Part shown: in pieces, positions 16,278 to 22,934 of the stretch
Numbering within the stretch: position 1 is the stretch's first letter
How the letters are laid out: each line of letters starts with the position of its first letter
NCBI GenBank assembly: GCA_025965635.1
Contig: JAOPWO010000438.1
Span: forward strand, 1-28,574
Source: Modestobacter sp.
GTDB lineage: Bacteria > Actinomycetota > Actinomycetes > Mycobacteriales > Geodermatophilaceae
Direction: 5' to 3'
Length of the DNA: 28,574 nt
Notes under the pieces: generated by a model
What the model was told of the DNA's origin: nothing
The model's input: the letters and a program-made list of their open reading frames with translations, nothing else
Database searches by the model: none
Position numbers and translations under genes: made by a program

Positions 16278-17063
16278 TCAGGATTGGAAGTTGGCGGTGA
16301 CGTCACCAGCGGTGTCGAAAGAGGCACTCACGACATCACCGAGATCGACCGTTACGGAGGCTGTGCACGATCCGGGCAGCACCACGTGGCCGGCGCGCAG
16401 CGACTGGCCGCGGAGACCGAGCGTGTTCGCCAGCCAGACCAGCGCGTGCAGCGGGTTGCCCATGACGTCGCCGGTGGTTCCGGTCCCGACGACCTCACCA
16501 TTGCGCGTCAACGACACCTTGGCGTGCTGCAGGTCGACGTCCGCGAGGCTGTACCGCGAGCTGCCCAGGACGACCGCGGCGCTGGACGCGTTGTCGGCGA
16601 TCGTGTCGGCGATGGTGATCCGCCAGTCGACGATCCGGCTGTCGATGACCTCGAGGGCCGGAACGACGTAGTCGACCGCCCGTGCAGCGTCCTCCACGGT
16701 GATGCCGGGGCCCGTGAGGTCCTCGCCCAGGACGAAGGCGATCTCCGGCTCGATCCGAGGCTGGATGAGATCGCTCATCGGCACCACATCGGACTCCGAG
16801 AAGATCATCCCGTCGAGCAGATGGCCGAAGTCCGGCTGGTCCACGCCGAGCTGCTGCTGCATCACCGCGGACGTGAGACCGACCTTGTGCCCCCGGACAG
16901 CACGCCCACCGCGGACCTGATCAGCCACCCACGCCAGCTGGACGTCGTACGCGTCGTCGATGGACAGGCCCGGGAAGGTCTCGGTCAACGGATTGATCGG
17001 CACGCCCTTCGCGTAAGCCTCCTGCAGAGCCTGACTGGCTCGATCCGTGGCACCTCTGTGCAC
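16278..17063 (-). CDS. 2-hydroxypenta-2,4-dienoate hydratase (MhpD/TesE/HsaE type)
   Basis: This 261-aa hydratase adds water to 2-hydroxypenta-2,4-dienoate to give 4-hydroxy-2-oxovalerate, the aldolase substrate. It has GHKVGLTS with Lys60, metal ligands Glu105 and Glu107 in RIEPEIAFVLG, and Glu138 in PALEVIDSR. The C-terminal blocks GNPLHALVWLANTL and LPGSCTA are also family-like. The start is GTG at 17061-17063, with GAGGAG about 10 nt upstream. It is the first gene of the leftward cluster, facing the IclR regulator across a 310-bp gap. The family also includes 2-oxo-3-hexenedioate decarboxylases and 2-oxohepta-3-ene-dioate hydratases. The neighbours favour the hydratase. Confidence 0.93.
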   Translation of the reverse strand: MHRGATDRASQALQEAYAKGVPINPLTETFPGLSIDDAYDVQLAWVADQVRGGRAVRGHKVGLTSAVMQQQLGVDQPDFGHLLDGMIFSESDVVPMSDLIQPRIEPEIAFVLGEDLTGPGITVEDAARAVDYVVPALEVIDSRIVDWRITIADTIADNASSAAVVLGSSRYSLADVDLQHAKVSLTRNGEVVGTGTTGDVMGNPLHALVWLANTLGLRGQSLRAGHVVLPGSCTASVTVDLGDVVSASFDTAGDVTANFQS

Positions 17064-17373
17064 CCGGCTTCAACTCCTCGTGTCCGCGATCGTCGTGATG
17101 ACGGCAACTTTCGGTCGCCGCGCAGCCTGGGTAAAGCGACGCGTTCCGGACACCGGGACGACATGCGAGCGCTCGGGGGGCACCGGGTGGTGGCCTGTGC
17201 ACCCCCCGCGACCGGCACAGGAAGGGCCATGGACGGTCAGCGGGCCGACTGCCTGCCCCGCCAGGGACAGGGCCTCTGACCAGGGAGCGCAACCGTGGGT
17301 GACGTGGTGTCAAGCGGATGGACACAGAGCGTGTGCGAGACTTCGCGCATAGCAAACACCTCACGAGCTTCGC
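17064..17373. promoter_or_regulatory. Divergent control region between hydratase operon and IclR gene
   Basis: This 310-bp gap must hold the promoters in both directions. On the minus strand a perfect TTGACA lies at 17308-17313, inside a GTGTC/GACAC inverted repeat (17307-17311 and 17321-17325), but no TANNNT is seen at the right spacing. An imperfect 16-bp palindrome is at 17334-17349. CTTCGCG occurs twice (17341-17347 and 17368-17374). The layout fits IclR-type local control of the catabolic operon. Confidence 0.45.
17334..17349. promoter_or_regulatory. Candidate IclR-type operator
   Basis: TGCGAGACTTCGCGCA is an imperfect palindrome (6 of 8 positions pair) about 25 bp before the regulator start. 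IclR proteins commonly bind such sites near their own promoter. This is inference only. Confidence 0.3.
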
Positions 17374-18189
17374 GTGTTGACTGCCGACACTGACCGGGCG
17401 CGGCTCGTCCATCAGCCGCGCGCAGATCCGAGCGTGGCGGAGAACGACGCCACGTCGCTCGTCCGTCGTGCCTTCGTCGTCCTCGCGTGCTTCTCGACCA
17501 GCGACCGCGAGCTCTCGTTGGCCCAGCTCGTCGCGCGGACGGGGCTGCCCAAAGCCACCCTGCATCGACTCGCCGGCCAGCTGATCGCGGCCGGGGCGCT
17601 CGAGAGATCCGGGCGCAACTACCGGCTCGGCGTGAAGATGTTCGAGCTGTCGGGTGCCGTGTGGGCCCAGCGGGTGCTCCGTGACATCGCCATGCCCTTC
17701 CTGCAGGAGCTCTACGAGCAGACTCGGGAGACCGTCCAGCTGGCCATGTTCGACGGCGACGCCGTTCTCTACATCGACCGGATCCGGGGTCACAACACCG
17801 CGGTCCTGCCGACGTTCCCCGGGGGACGGATGCCGGCGTACTGCACGGCCCTGGGCAAGGCCATGCTGGCCTTCTCCCCCGCGGAGACGGTCAACGGCAT
17901 CATCGCCCGCGGTCTGATCCCGCTCTCGCCCCGCACGGTGACGACACCGAACCTCTTGATCGCTCAGCTGCGGAGCATCCAGCGCACGCGGATCGCCTAC
18001 GACGCCGAGGAGTCCGTGTCGGGGGTGTGCTGCGTGGCCGCGCCGGTGCTGGGTGCGAACGGTCGCGCGATCGCGGCCGTCTCGGTGTCGGCCACGACCC
18101 CCCGCGCACGCAGGCTGCGCGCCGAGTCCGTCCGTTCCTGCGCGACGCGGATCGGCCAGGCGCTCCGCGACCACAGTCCGGGGGCCTAG
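17374..18189 (+). CDS. IclR-family transcriptional regulator
   Basis: The 271-aa protein has an N-terminal winged helix-turn-helix at about residues 28-85 (LSLAQLVARTGLPKATLHRL is the core) and a C-terminal IclR effector domain at about 90-265. Recognisable effector-domain blocks include QLAMFDGDAVLYIDRI, PAYCTALGKAMLA and GVCCVAAPV. IclR proteins often sense a pathway substrate or intermediate and repress or activate the adjacent aromatic-catabolism operon. Start is uncertain: GTG at 17374 gives the full length but has no clear ribosome site, and GTG at 17434 would drop 20 poorly conserved residues. It is transcribed away from the hydratase and is the only regulator in the island. Confidence 0.94.
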   Translation: MLTADTDRARLVHQPRADPSVAENDATSLVRRAFVVLACFSTSDRELSLAQLVARTGLPKATLHRLAGQLIAAGALERSGRNYRLGVKMFELSGAVWAQRVLRDIAMPFLQELYEQTRETVQLAMFDGDAVLYIDRIRGHNTAVLPTFPGGRMPAYCTALGKAMLAFSPAETVNGIIARGLIPLSPRTVTTPNLLIAQLRSIQRTRIAYDAEESVSGVCCVAAPVLGANGRAIAAVSVSATTPRARRLRAESVRSCATRIGQALRDHSPGA

Positions 18190-18214
18190 GGGTTCCTGGG
18201 TCGGTGCGTCGACC

Positions 18215-18239
18215 GTGCTCCCGCGGCCGGGGTGATCCG
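18215..18239 (+). repeat. Degenerate type I-E CRISPR repeat copy, inverted
   Basis: On the plus strand this 25-nt stretch begins GTGCTCCC and ends GGGTGATCCG. It matches the repeat at 18409-18436 in the opposite orientation with three missing bases and about two changes. It may be the end of a second, oppositely oriented array, or a chance match in a GC-rich stretch. Confidence 0.4.
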
Positions 18240-18408
18240 GCGACCCTGGCGCAGCGGCTGAAGGACGACCTGCTCTCCGGCGCCGAACGCACGGTCGCCG
18301 GCAAGGCCCACTCGGCCCATCCGTTCGCCGGACTCCTCGGCCTGCTCAACCGCCAGCTCGCCGACCACGACGACGCCCTCGAGTCGGCTCTGGCCAAACA
18401 CCCGGGAC
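18240..18408 (+). pseudogene. Transposase fragment (IS110-like), internal piece
   Basis: A 56-codon plus-strand stretch without start or stop of its own encodes a helical segment including LAQRLKDDLL, HPFAGLLGLLNRQLAD and ALESALAKHP. It resembles the region of IS110-family transposases just before their SLPG motif. The resemblance is judged from memory. It stops at the CRISPR repeat on the right and at the degenerate inverted repeat on the left, so it is a remnant and not a working element. Confidence 0.45.
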
Positions 18409-18485
18409 GGGATCACCCCGCGGACGCGGGGAGCACGTCGCGAGGCTTACGGCTGCGTCCCTCGCGGCCGGATCACCCCCGCGGA
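18409..18485 (-). CRISPR. Relic type I-E CRISPR array: one repeat, one 32-nt spacer, one partial repeat
   Basis: Read on the minus strand, the full repeat (18409-18436, 28 nt) starts GTGCTCCCCGCG and ends GCGGGGTGATCCC, with the palindromic CCCCGCG/CGCGGGG core typical of type I-E. A second copy (18469-18485) keeps only the 3' half, ending CGGGGGTGATCCG. The spacing is 60 nt, leaving a 32-nt spacer (18437-18468), the usual I-E length. The repeats are oriented like the adjacent cas3 gene, and the partial copy supplies the cas3 stop codon. The array is too short to be active without the missing adaptation and interference genes. Confidence 0.72.
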
Positions 18486-19069
18486 GGAAAGTGGGCCTGT
18501 CGGTCGAGGTACTCGTCCTGAACCTGGGTCCACCGTCCCTGACCGAGCAGCGCGGTTCGGTGCGGCGCGTCGCGGACCTGCTGGAACGTGGGCGCCACGC
18601 CGTGGTGGCCGCCGACGACGACGGCGATGCGGTGCCCGTCGGCCGCCGACCAGTGGTGCCGCTCCGCCAGCCAGCGAACCAAGCACACATGACCGGCCAG
18701 CTCGTGCCGCAGCTCGCGCCGGTTGCCGTAGGGACCCTCGACCGGCAGCCCGGCGGCGTGCATCCGGGCGGCCAGGCTGGGGACCTGGACCGCGAAGGCC
18801 GGCGTCGCCTTGCCCAAGTCGTGCACGCCGGCCAACCAGACCACCAGCCGCCGGGCGCGGTCCTCGTCCCCAGCGACACAGGCGGAGATGACACGTCGCA
18901 CGCTCGACGGCAGCCACTCGCCCCAGAGCCGGCCGGCGACCGCGGCCGTGTCGTCCAGATGCCGCCAGAGCGGCATCCAGTCGTCGACCTGCCGCTGCTC
19001 GTCGCGGTGCGCCTTGGCCCACACCGATCGGGCCGCAGCGCTCAGTTCGTGCGAGACGACATCGTCCAC
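18473..19069 (-). pseudogene. cas3: Truncated cas3: HD nuclease domain only (198 aa)
   Basis: The N-terminal HD nuclease of a type I-E Cas3 is present. WAKAH (17-21) and PLWRHLDDTAAVA (33-45) give His37. GVHDLGKATPAFA (81-93) gives His83, Asp84 and Lys87. His122 and the GGHHG pair His155/His156 complete the usual metal-binding set. GTG at 19067-19069 has GGGGGAG 7 nt upstream. The frame ends after about 192 native residues, and the last few codons and TGA come from the CRISPR repeat at 18469-18485. The SF2 helicase and C-terminal domains of the normal ~900-aa protein are gone, as are cse1, cse2, cas7, cas5, cas6, cas1 and cas2. It cannot act in interference as Cas3, although the HD fold could still be made. 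Confidence 0.85.
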
Positions 19070-19340
19070 TCAGCGGCTCCCCCGTCACCGATCGTGACAG
19101 TGTCAACGCAGTTCCGCGGGACCCGCAACCCCCCCGCTAGGAGCAGCGGATGTGGGGCTGTCTGCAGACCGACTCGCTGGGCCAGAACGGTGACCAGTTC
19201 AGCGACGAGACCCTCCCCCGACGTAGCGCGCTGACATCCGGTCACTCTTGGCACTTGTGCCCACCAGAGAGTGCGCCCGTTGGGGCGACATCCCCCAGCG
19301 GCCACAGCAAGCAAGACATTCGGCACTTAGGGTTACCAGT
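19070..19340. other. Gap between cas3 remnant and first phosphatase gene
   Basis: Nothing coding is supported here. A TANNNT-like TAGGGT (19328-19333) lies 7 bp before the phosphatase GTG, placed as for a leaderless or short-leader transcript, but no matching -35 is visible. No CRISPR repeat was found on this side of cas3. Confidence 0.35.
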
Positions 19341-19952
19341 GTGCGCATCCTCTTCATCTGCACCGGGAACATGTGCCGCTCCCCCCTGGCCGAGCGGCTG
19401 ACCAGCGCGTGGGCGGAGCACATGCTCGGCGCGGAAGCAACCGCGGTGCACGTCCGCAGCGTGGGCACCGACGCCGTCGAGGGCCGCGAGATGGACCGCC
19501 GGAGCGCACGGGCGCTGGCGGAGCTGGGCGGATCGGCCGCGGGATTCACCTCGCGCACGCTCGGTCCTGGTGAGACCGAGGATGCGGACCTGGTCCTCAC
19601 GATGACGCGCCGGCACCGGCACAACGTGCTGAAGGAGGCTCCTCGAGCGCTCCGTCGAACGTTCACGCTCCCGGAGGCCGCGGCCCTGCTGCGCCTGGTG
19701 GATACCACCGGCCTGGAGGGCCTGCCGCTGGACGGGCGAGCGCTCGGTCTCGCCAGCCTGCTCGACGGCGCCCGCCGGGTCCGTCCGGCCAGCGCACAGG
19801 ACGACGTATTCGACCCGATCGGCCGTCCCTACCGCGTCCACCAGGACGTCGCCGCGCACATCTCCGAGTCCCTGGTCCCGCTGGCCGACGTCCTGTTCCG
19901 GCTACCGCGGACGGCGCCGCGCCAGACGCACGCGCCCCTCGCCCGAGCCTGA
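19341..19952 (+). CDS. Low-molecular-weight protein tyrosine phosphatase, copy 1
   Basis: This 203-aa cytoplasmic phosphatase has the P-loop ICTGNMCRS near its N-terminus (Cys7 nucleophile, Arg13) and a general-acid Asp158 in FDPIGRPYRVH. These enzymes remove phosphate from tyrosines, typically on polysaccharide-export kinases (Wzb/Wzc type) or sugar-nucleotide enzymes. It is about 50 residues longer than the classical ~150-aa family. The extra length is an insert between about 112 and 155, before the acid loop. The start is GTG at 19341-19343 with AGGG about 7 nt upstream; the frame further up is not protein-like. A related gene follows 64 bp downstream. The neighbouring sugar-nucleotide and glycosyltransferase genes suggest a role in surface polysaccharide control. 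Confidence 0.92.
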   Translation: MRILFICTGNMCRSPLAERLTSAWAEHMLGAEATAVHVRSVGTDAVEGREMDRRSARALAELGGSAAGFTSRTLGPGETEDADLVLTMTRRHRHNVLKEAPRALRRTFTLPEAAALLRLVDTTGLEGLPLDGRALGLASLLDGARRVRPASAQDDVFDPIGRPYRVHQDVAAHISESLVPLADVLFRLPRTAPRQTHAPLARA

Positions 19953-20016
19953 AGGTTCCCACGACGACCGTGCGCGACGACTCCGTGGCGGCCAACTGCC
20001 TGCCGACCGTCCTGTC

Positions 20017-20628
20017 ATGACGTTGCTCTTCGTGTGCACGGGGAACATCTGCCGGTCGGCCCTCGCCGACCGGCTGGCCGCACAGTGGTCAGAACCTGGT
20101 CTCCCGGTGGCCAGCGCCGGCACCCGTGCGGTGGACGGTCGGCGCATGCACCCACTGACCGCAGCGGTGTTGGAGCGGCACCGTGGAACCGCGGAGCACT
20201 TCCGTTCCCGCCAGCTCACGCCGAGCGTGCTGGCCGACGCGGGTTTGGTGCTCACCATGACCGGCGAGCACCGGGACGCGGTCCTGCTGATGAGCCCGCG
20301 GCACCTGCACAGCGCCTTCACCCTGCAGGAGGCAGCGACCCTGCTCGCCGACCTCCCGGCTGTCCGCCTGGGCGGCCCGCCGGCTGACCGGCCCGCAGCC
20401 CTGGCCCGCCGGCTCGCCGGAGCACGTGCGGTGCGGCGGCGGGATCGCGCCGCCGCCGCCGACGACATCGCCGACCCGATCGGCGGATCCCCCTCGGTGC
20501 ACTCCCGGATCGGCGGGCAGGTCGCGATAGGGGTGCGCGCGGTCACCGACGCGCTGCGTGACCCGTCCGGAGGTGACGCTCTGACGGTGCGGATGCGCCG
20601 CCTGCCACCGGTGCCCACCGTCAGCTGA
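20017..20628 (+). CDS. Low-molecular-weight protein tyrosine phosphatase, copy 2
   Basis: This second 203-aa phosphatase has P-loop VCTGNICRS (Cys7, Arg13), VLTMTGEHRDAV near 78-89 and general-acid Asp153 in DIADPIGGSPSVH. Length and insert match copy 1, so the two look like a tandem duplication followed by strong divergence. ATG at 20017-20019 is the natural start; no strong ribosome site precedes it. The gene converges on the UDP-sugar dehydrogenase with only 37 bp between stops and no obvious terminator there. All catalytic residues are kept in both copies, so both may be active on different partners. No tyrosine kinase (Wzc/CapB type) is in the window to pair with them. Confidence 0.92.
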   Translation: MTLLFVCTGNICRSALADRLAAQWSEPGLPVASAGTRAVDGRRMHPLTAAVLERHRGTAEHFRSRQLTPSVLADAGLVLTMTGEHRDAVLLMSPRHLHSAFTLQEAATLLADLPAVRLGGPPADRPAALARRLAGARAVRRRDRAAAADDIADPIGGSPSVHSRIGGQVAIGVRAVTDALRDPSGGDALTVRMRRLPPVPTVS

Positions 20629-20665
20629 CCACTCCTCGGCGACCGGCCTGGCCCGACCGCACGGG

Positions 20666-21970
20666 TCAGAGGCGCTCCACGCCGTCCCCGGCCAGCACTC
20701 CGCGGGTGTCCAGCAGGCGCAGCCCGTCCAGGGCGCCATCCAGGTAGGCGGCGTGGCTCTGCAACAGGACGACGGCGTCTGCCTGCTCGGCCGCAGAGCG
20801 CATGTCGTCTTCACCGATGAGCACGTGCTCGTCCTCGCTGTGCTCGGCGGCGTTCCAGCGGCTGACGTAGGGATCGTGGAACCGGACGTCGGCGCCCATG
20901 GCGAGCAGCTTGACCGCGAGTGGAACGGCCGGGGACTCGCGCTCGTCAGCGATGTCCGCCTTGTAGGTGACACCCAGCAGCAGCACGACCGAACCGCGGA
21001 CGGCCTTGCCCTCGTCGTTCAGCCGGTCCTGGATGCGACGCGCCAGGTAGCCCGGCATCGACGAGTTGATCTCCTGGGCCAGTTCGACGAACCGGAACGG
21101 GTAGCGCAGCCGGGTCTGCACCGTGTGCGACAGGTAGTTCGGGTCGATCGGGATGCAGTGCCCGCCCACACCCGGCCCTGGGTAGAAGGCCTGGAAGCCG
21201 AACGGCTTGGTCTTGGCGCACTCGATGACGTTCCACAGGTCGATGCCCAGCTCGTGGGAGAACCGGGCCATCTCGTTGACCAAGGCGATGTTGATGTGCC
21301 GGTAGGTGTTCTCCAGCAGCTTGGCCATCTCGGCCTCCCGAGTGCCCCTGGCCGGCACCACGGTGTCGATGAAGCCGGCGTAGAAGTCGACCGCCCGCTT
21401 GGTGCACTGCTCGGTCACGCCGCCGACGACCTTCGGCGTGTTCTGGATCCCGTACGTCTTGTTGCCGGGATCGACCCGCTCCGGGGAGAACGCCAGGTTC
21501 AGGTCCGTCCCGACCTTCAGGCCACCGGCTTCCAGGAGCGGCAGGAACAGCTCTTCGGTGGTACCGGGGTACGTGGTCGACTCGAGGACGACGAGGGTGC
21601 CGGCGGTCAGGTGCTCGCCCAGCATCCGACCCACGGACTCGATGGCGCCGAGGTCCGGAGCGCCCGCCTGCGACAGCGGGGTCGGCACGCACACGACGAC
21701 CGTGTCAGCCCGTGACACGCACGCCTCGTCCGAGGTGACCGTGAAGGCCCCCGAGAGCGCCAGGGTGACCTGCTCATCCGAGACGTCGTCCACGTGCGAC
21801 GACCCACTCCCGAGCCGCTCGACGACCTGCGGGCGGTCGAGGCCGACAACGTGGCGACCGGAGCCCAGCATCGCCAAGGCCAGTGGTAGGCCGACGTAAC
21901 CCAGCCCGACCACCACCGCGACATCACCACCGGACGGTGCCTTGTCCGCCGTACAGGGAGATGACCCCAC
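20666..21970 (-). CDS. UDP-sugar 6-dehydrogenase (UDP-GlcNAc/ManNAc/Glc dehydrogenase family)
   Basis: This 434-aa NAD-dependent enzyme oxidises C6 of a UDP-hexose to a uronic acid. It has Rossmann motif VGLGYVGLPLA (21-31), LVVLESTTYPGTTEE (127-140), FSPERVDPGN (161-170), the lysine block EMAKLLENTYRHIN with Lys217, and the catalytic Cys272 in GVGGHCIPIDP. GIQNTPKVVGG is typical of the WbpA/WecC group that uses UDP-N-acetylhexosamines, so UDP-GlcNAcA or UDP-ManNAcA is the likely product. The start chosen is GTG at 21968-21970, with GGGGG about 5 nt upstream. An ATG at 22030-22032 would add 20 residues unlike the family. It is the last gene of a leftward three-gene group. Confidence 0.92.
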   Translation of the reverse strand: MGSSPCTADKAPSGGDVAVVVGLGYVGLPLALAMLGSGRHVVGLDRPQVVERLGSGSSHVDDVSDEQVTLALSGAFTVTSDEACVSRADTVVVCVPTPLSQAGAPDLGAIESVGRMLGEHLTAGTLVVLESTTYPGTTEELFLPLLEAGGLKVGTDLNLAFSPERVDPGNKTYGIQNTPKVVGGVTEQCTKRAVDFYAGFIDTVVPARGTREAEMAKLLENTYRHINIALVNEMARFSHELGIDLWNVIECAKTKPFGFQAFYPGPGVGGHCIPIDPNYLSHTVQTRLRYPFRFVELAQEINSSMPGYLARRIQDRLNDEGKAVRGSVVLLLGVTYKADIADERESPAVPLAVKLLAMGADVRFHDPYVSRWNAAEHSEDEHVLIGEDDMRSAAEQADAVVLLQSHAAYLDGALDGLRLLDTRGVLAGDGVERL

Positions 21971-22067
21971 TATTCCCCCAACCGCCGTTCTGGTGGACGG
22001 CACGCAGCTTTCGATTGCGATCTTCCGCATGCAACGGCTGGAACAACGAGCCGTATCCAACAGGCCG

Positions 22068-22934
22068 TCATCGCGCGCGCGCCCTGACCTCCCCCGCCAG
22101 CTCATCGAGCATGTCGGGCCAAGACGGCGACCGATGGCCCGTGATGCCAGCGAAGCGGCGACCGTCGAGAGTCCGGTTGATGACAACGTCGGACTGCGGA
22201 ACCACCAGGACGTCTCTCTCCAGTGATGTGGCAAAGGAGCGCAGGAGCGACAGCTTGTCGATGACCGGGCCCGCCACGTGCCACAGCCCCGTAAGACTCT
22301 GATGATCGTGGAGCAGGAGGGCGATCACCCGAGCCAGTTCCGCAGTCGTCAACCCGCTGTACAGGGCCTTGTCCCATCCGCGGACGGTGCCGCTCTGCCG
22401 AAGGAACCACTCGATGAGCCCGGAGGCACGATCGAGTTCCAGCCCGACCATCGACGTCCGCAGAGTCACCACGTGCTCGGCATCCACCTCTCCGAGCAGC
22501 TTGCTACGCCCGTACACGTCGACCGGATCTGGCGTGTCTCCCTCGCCGTAGGCGCCCGTCCGCCCCGAGAAGACGCAGTCCGTGGAGATGGTCACCATCC
22601 GAGCCCCAGCCAGCGCGCACAGTGAAGCCAGCCGGTGCGGAAGCAGGCTGTTGACGAGGATGGCTTCGACGGCCTCTCGCCCCTCGGCGCGCTGCTTGAC
22701 CGCACCTACGCAGTTGACGACGGCCTCTGGCCGCGAGGTGGTCAACGCTGAGGCGATGGAGTGCTCCAGCCGCCCGTCGACGCCGCTGATCACCGGCCCT
22801 CCGGCCAGCGCCTCGGCCGTGGCGCCGACGGGGAGCCGCCGGGTCACCGCCGTGACTTCGTCACCCTGCGCCCGCAGTGTGCGGACGACGACATGACCGA
22901 GCATCCCGTCCGCGCCCAGCACGGTCACGCGCAT
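22068..22934 (-). CDS. RmlD-like NAD(P)-dependent sugar-nucleotide reductase (FnlB-like)
   Basis: This 288-aa short-chain dehydrogenase has the nucleotide motif GADGMLG (7-13), TISTDCVFSG (115-124) with the catalytic Ser/Thr, and Tyr141/Lys145 in VYGRSKLLGE. LRTSMVGLEL, GLIEWFLRQSGTVRG and YSGLTTAELA resemble the reductase found with FnlA, FnlC and WbuB in N-acetyl-L-fucosamine clusters, rather than dTDP-rhamnose synthase itself. Its likely role is to reduce a 4-keto UDP-sugar to a 6-deoxy-talose-type intermediate. The ATG at 22932-22934 overlaps the glycosyltransferase 3' end by 10 bp, giving coupled translation. The rhamnose genes rmlA, rmlB and rmlC are absent here, which argues against a plain dTDP-rhamnose role. 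Confidence 0.85.
   Translation of the reverse strand: MRVTVLGADGMLGHVVVRTLRAQGDEVTAVTRRLPVGATAEALAGGPVISGVDGRLEHSIASALTTSRPEAVVNCVGAVKQRAEGREAVEAILVNSLLPHRLASLCALAGARMVTISTDCVFSGRTGAYGEGDTPDPVDVYGRSKLLGEVDAEHVVTLRTSMVGLELDRASGLIEWFLRQSGTVRGWDKALYSGLTTAELARVIALLLHDHQSLTGLWHVAGPVIDKLSLLRSFATSLERDVLVVPQSDVVINRTLDGRRFAGITGHRSPSWPDMLDELAGEVRARAR

Noticed and set aside
16921..18174. Minus-strand open frame (417 codons) over the IclR gene and control region
   Set aside because: Antisense to a clear IclR regulator and crosses its control region; no domain is recognised.
19042..19326. Minus-strand 94-codon frame upstream of cas3
   Set aside because: It overlaps the cas3 start in another frame. The stretch LVAELVTVLAQRVGL looks helical, but there is no ribosome site or family.
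22068..22934. Calling the reductase dTDP-4-dehydrorhamnose reductase (rmlD)
   Set aside because: No rmlA, rmlB or rmlC is present, and its C-terminal blocks are closer to the reductase that accompanies FnlC and WbuB.
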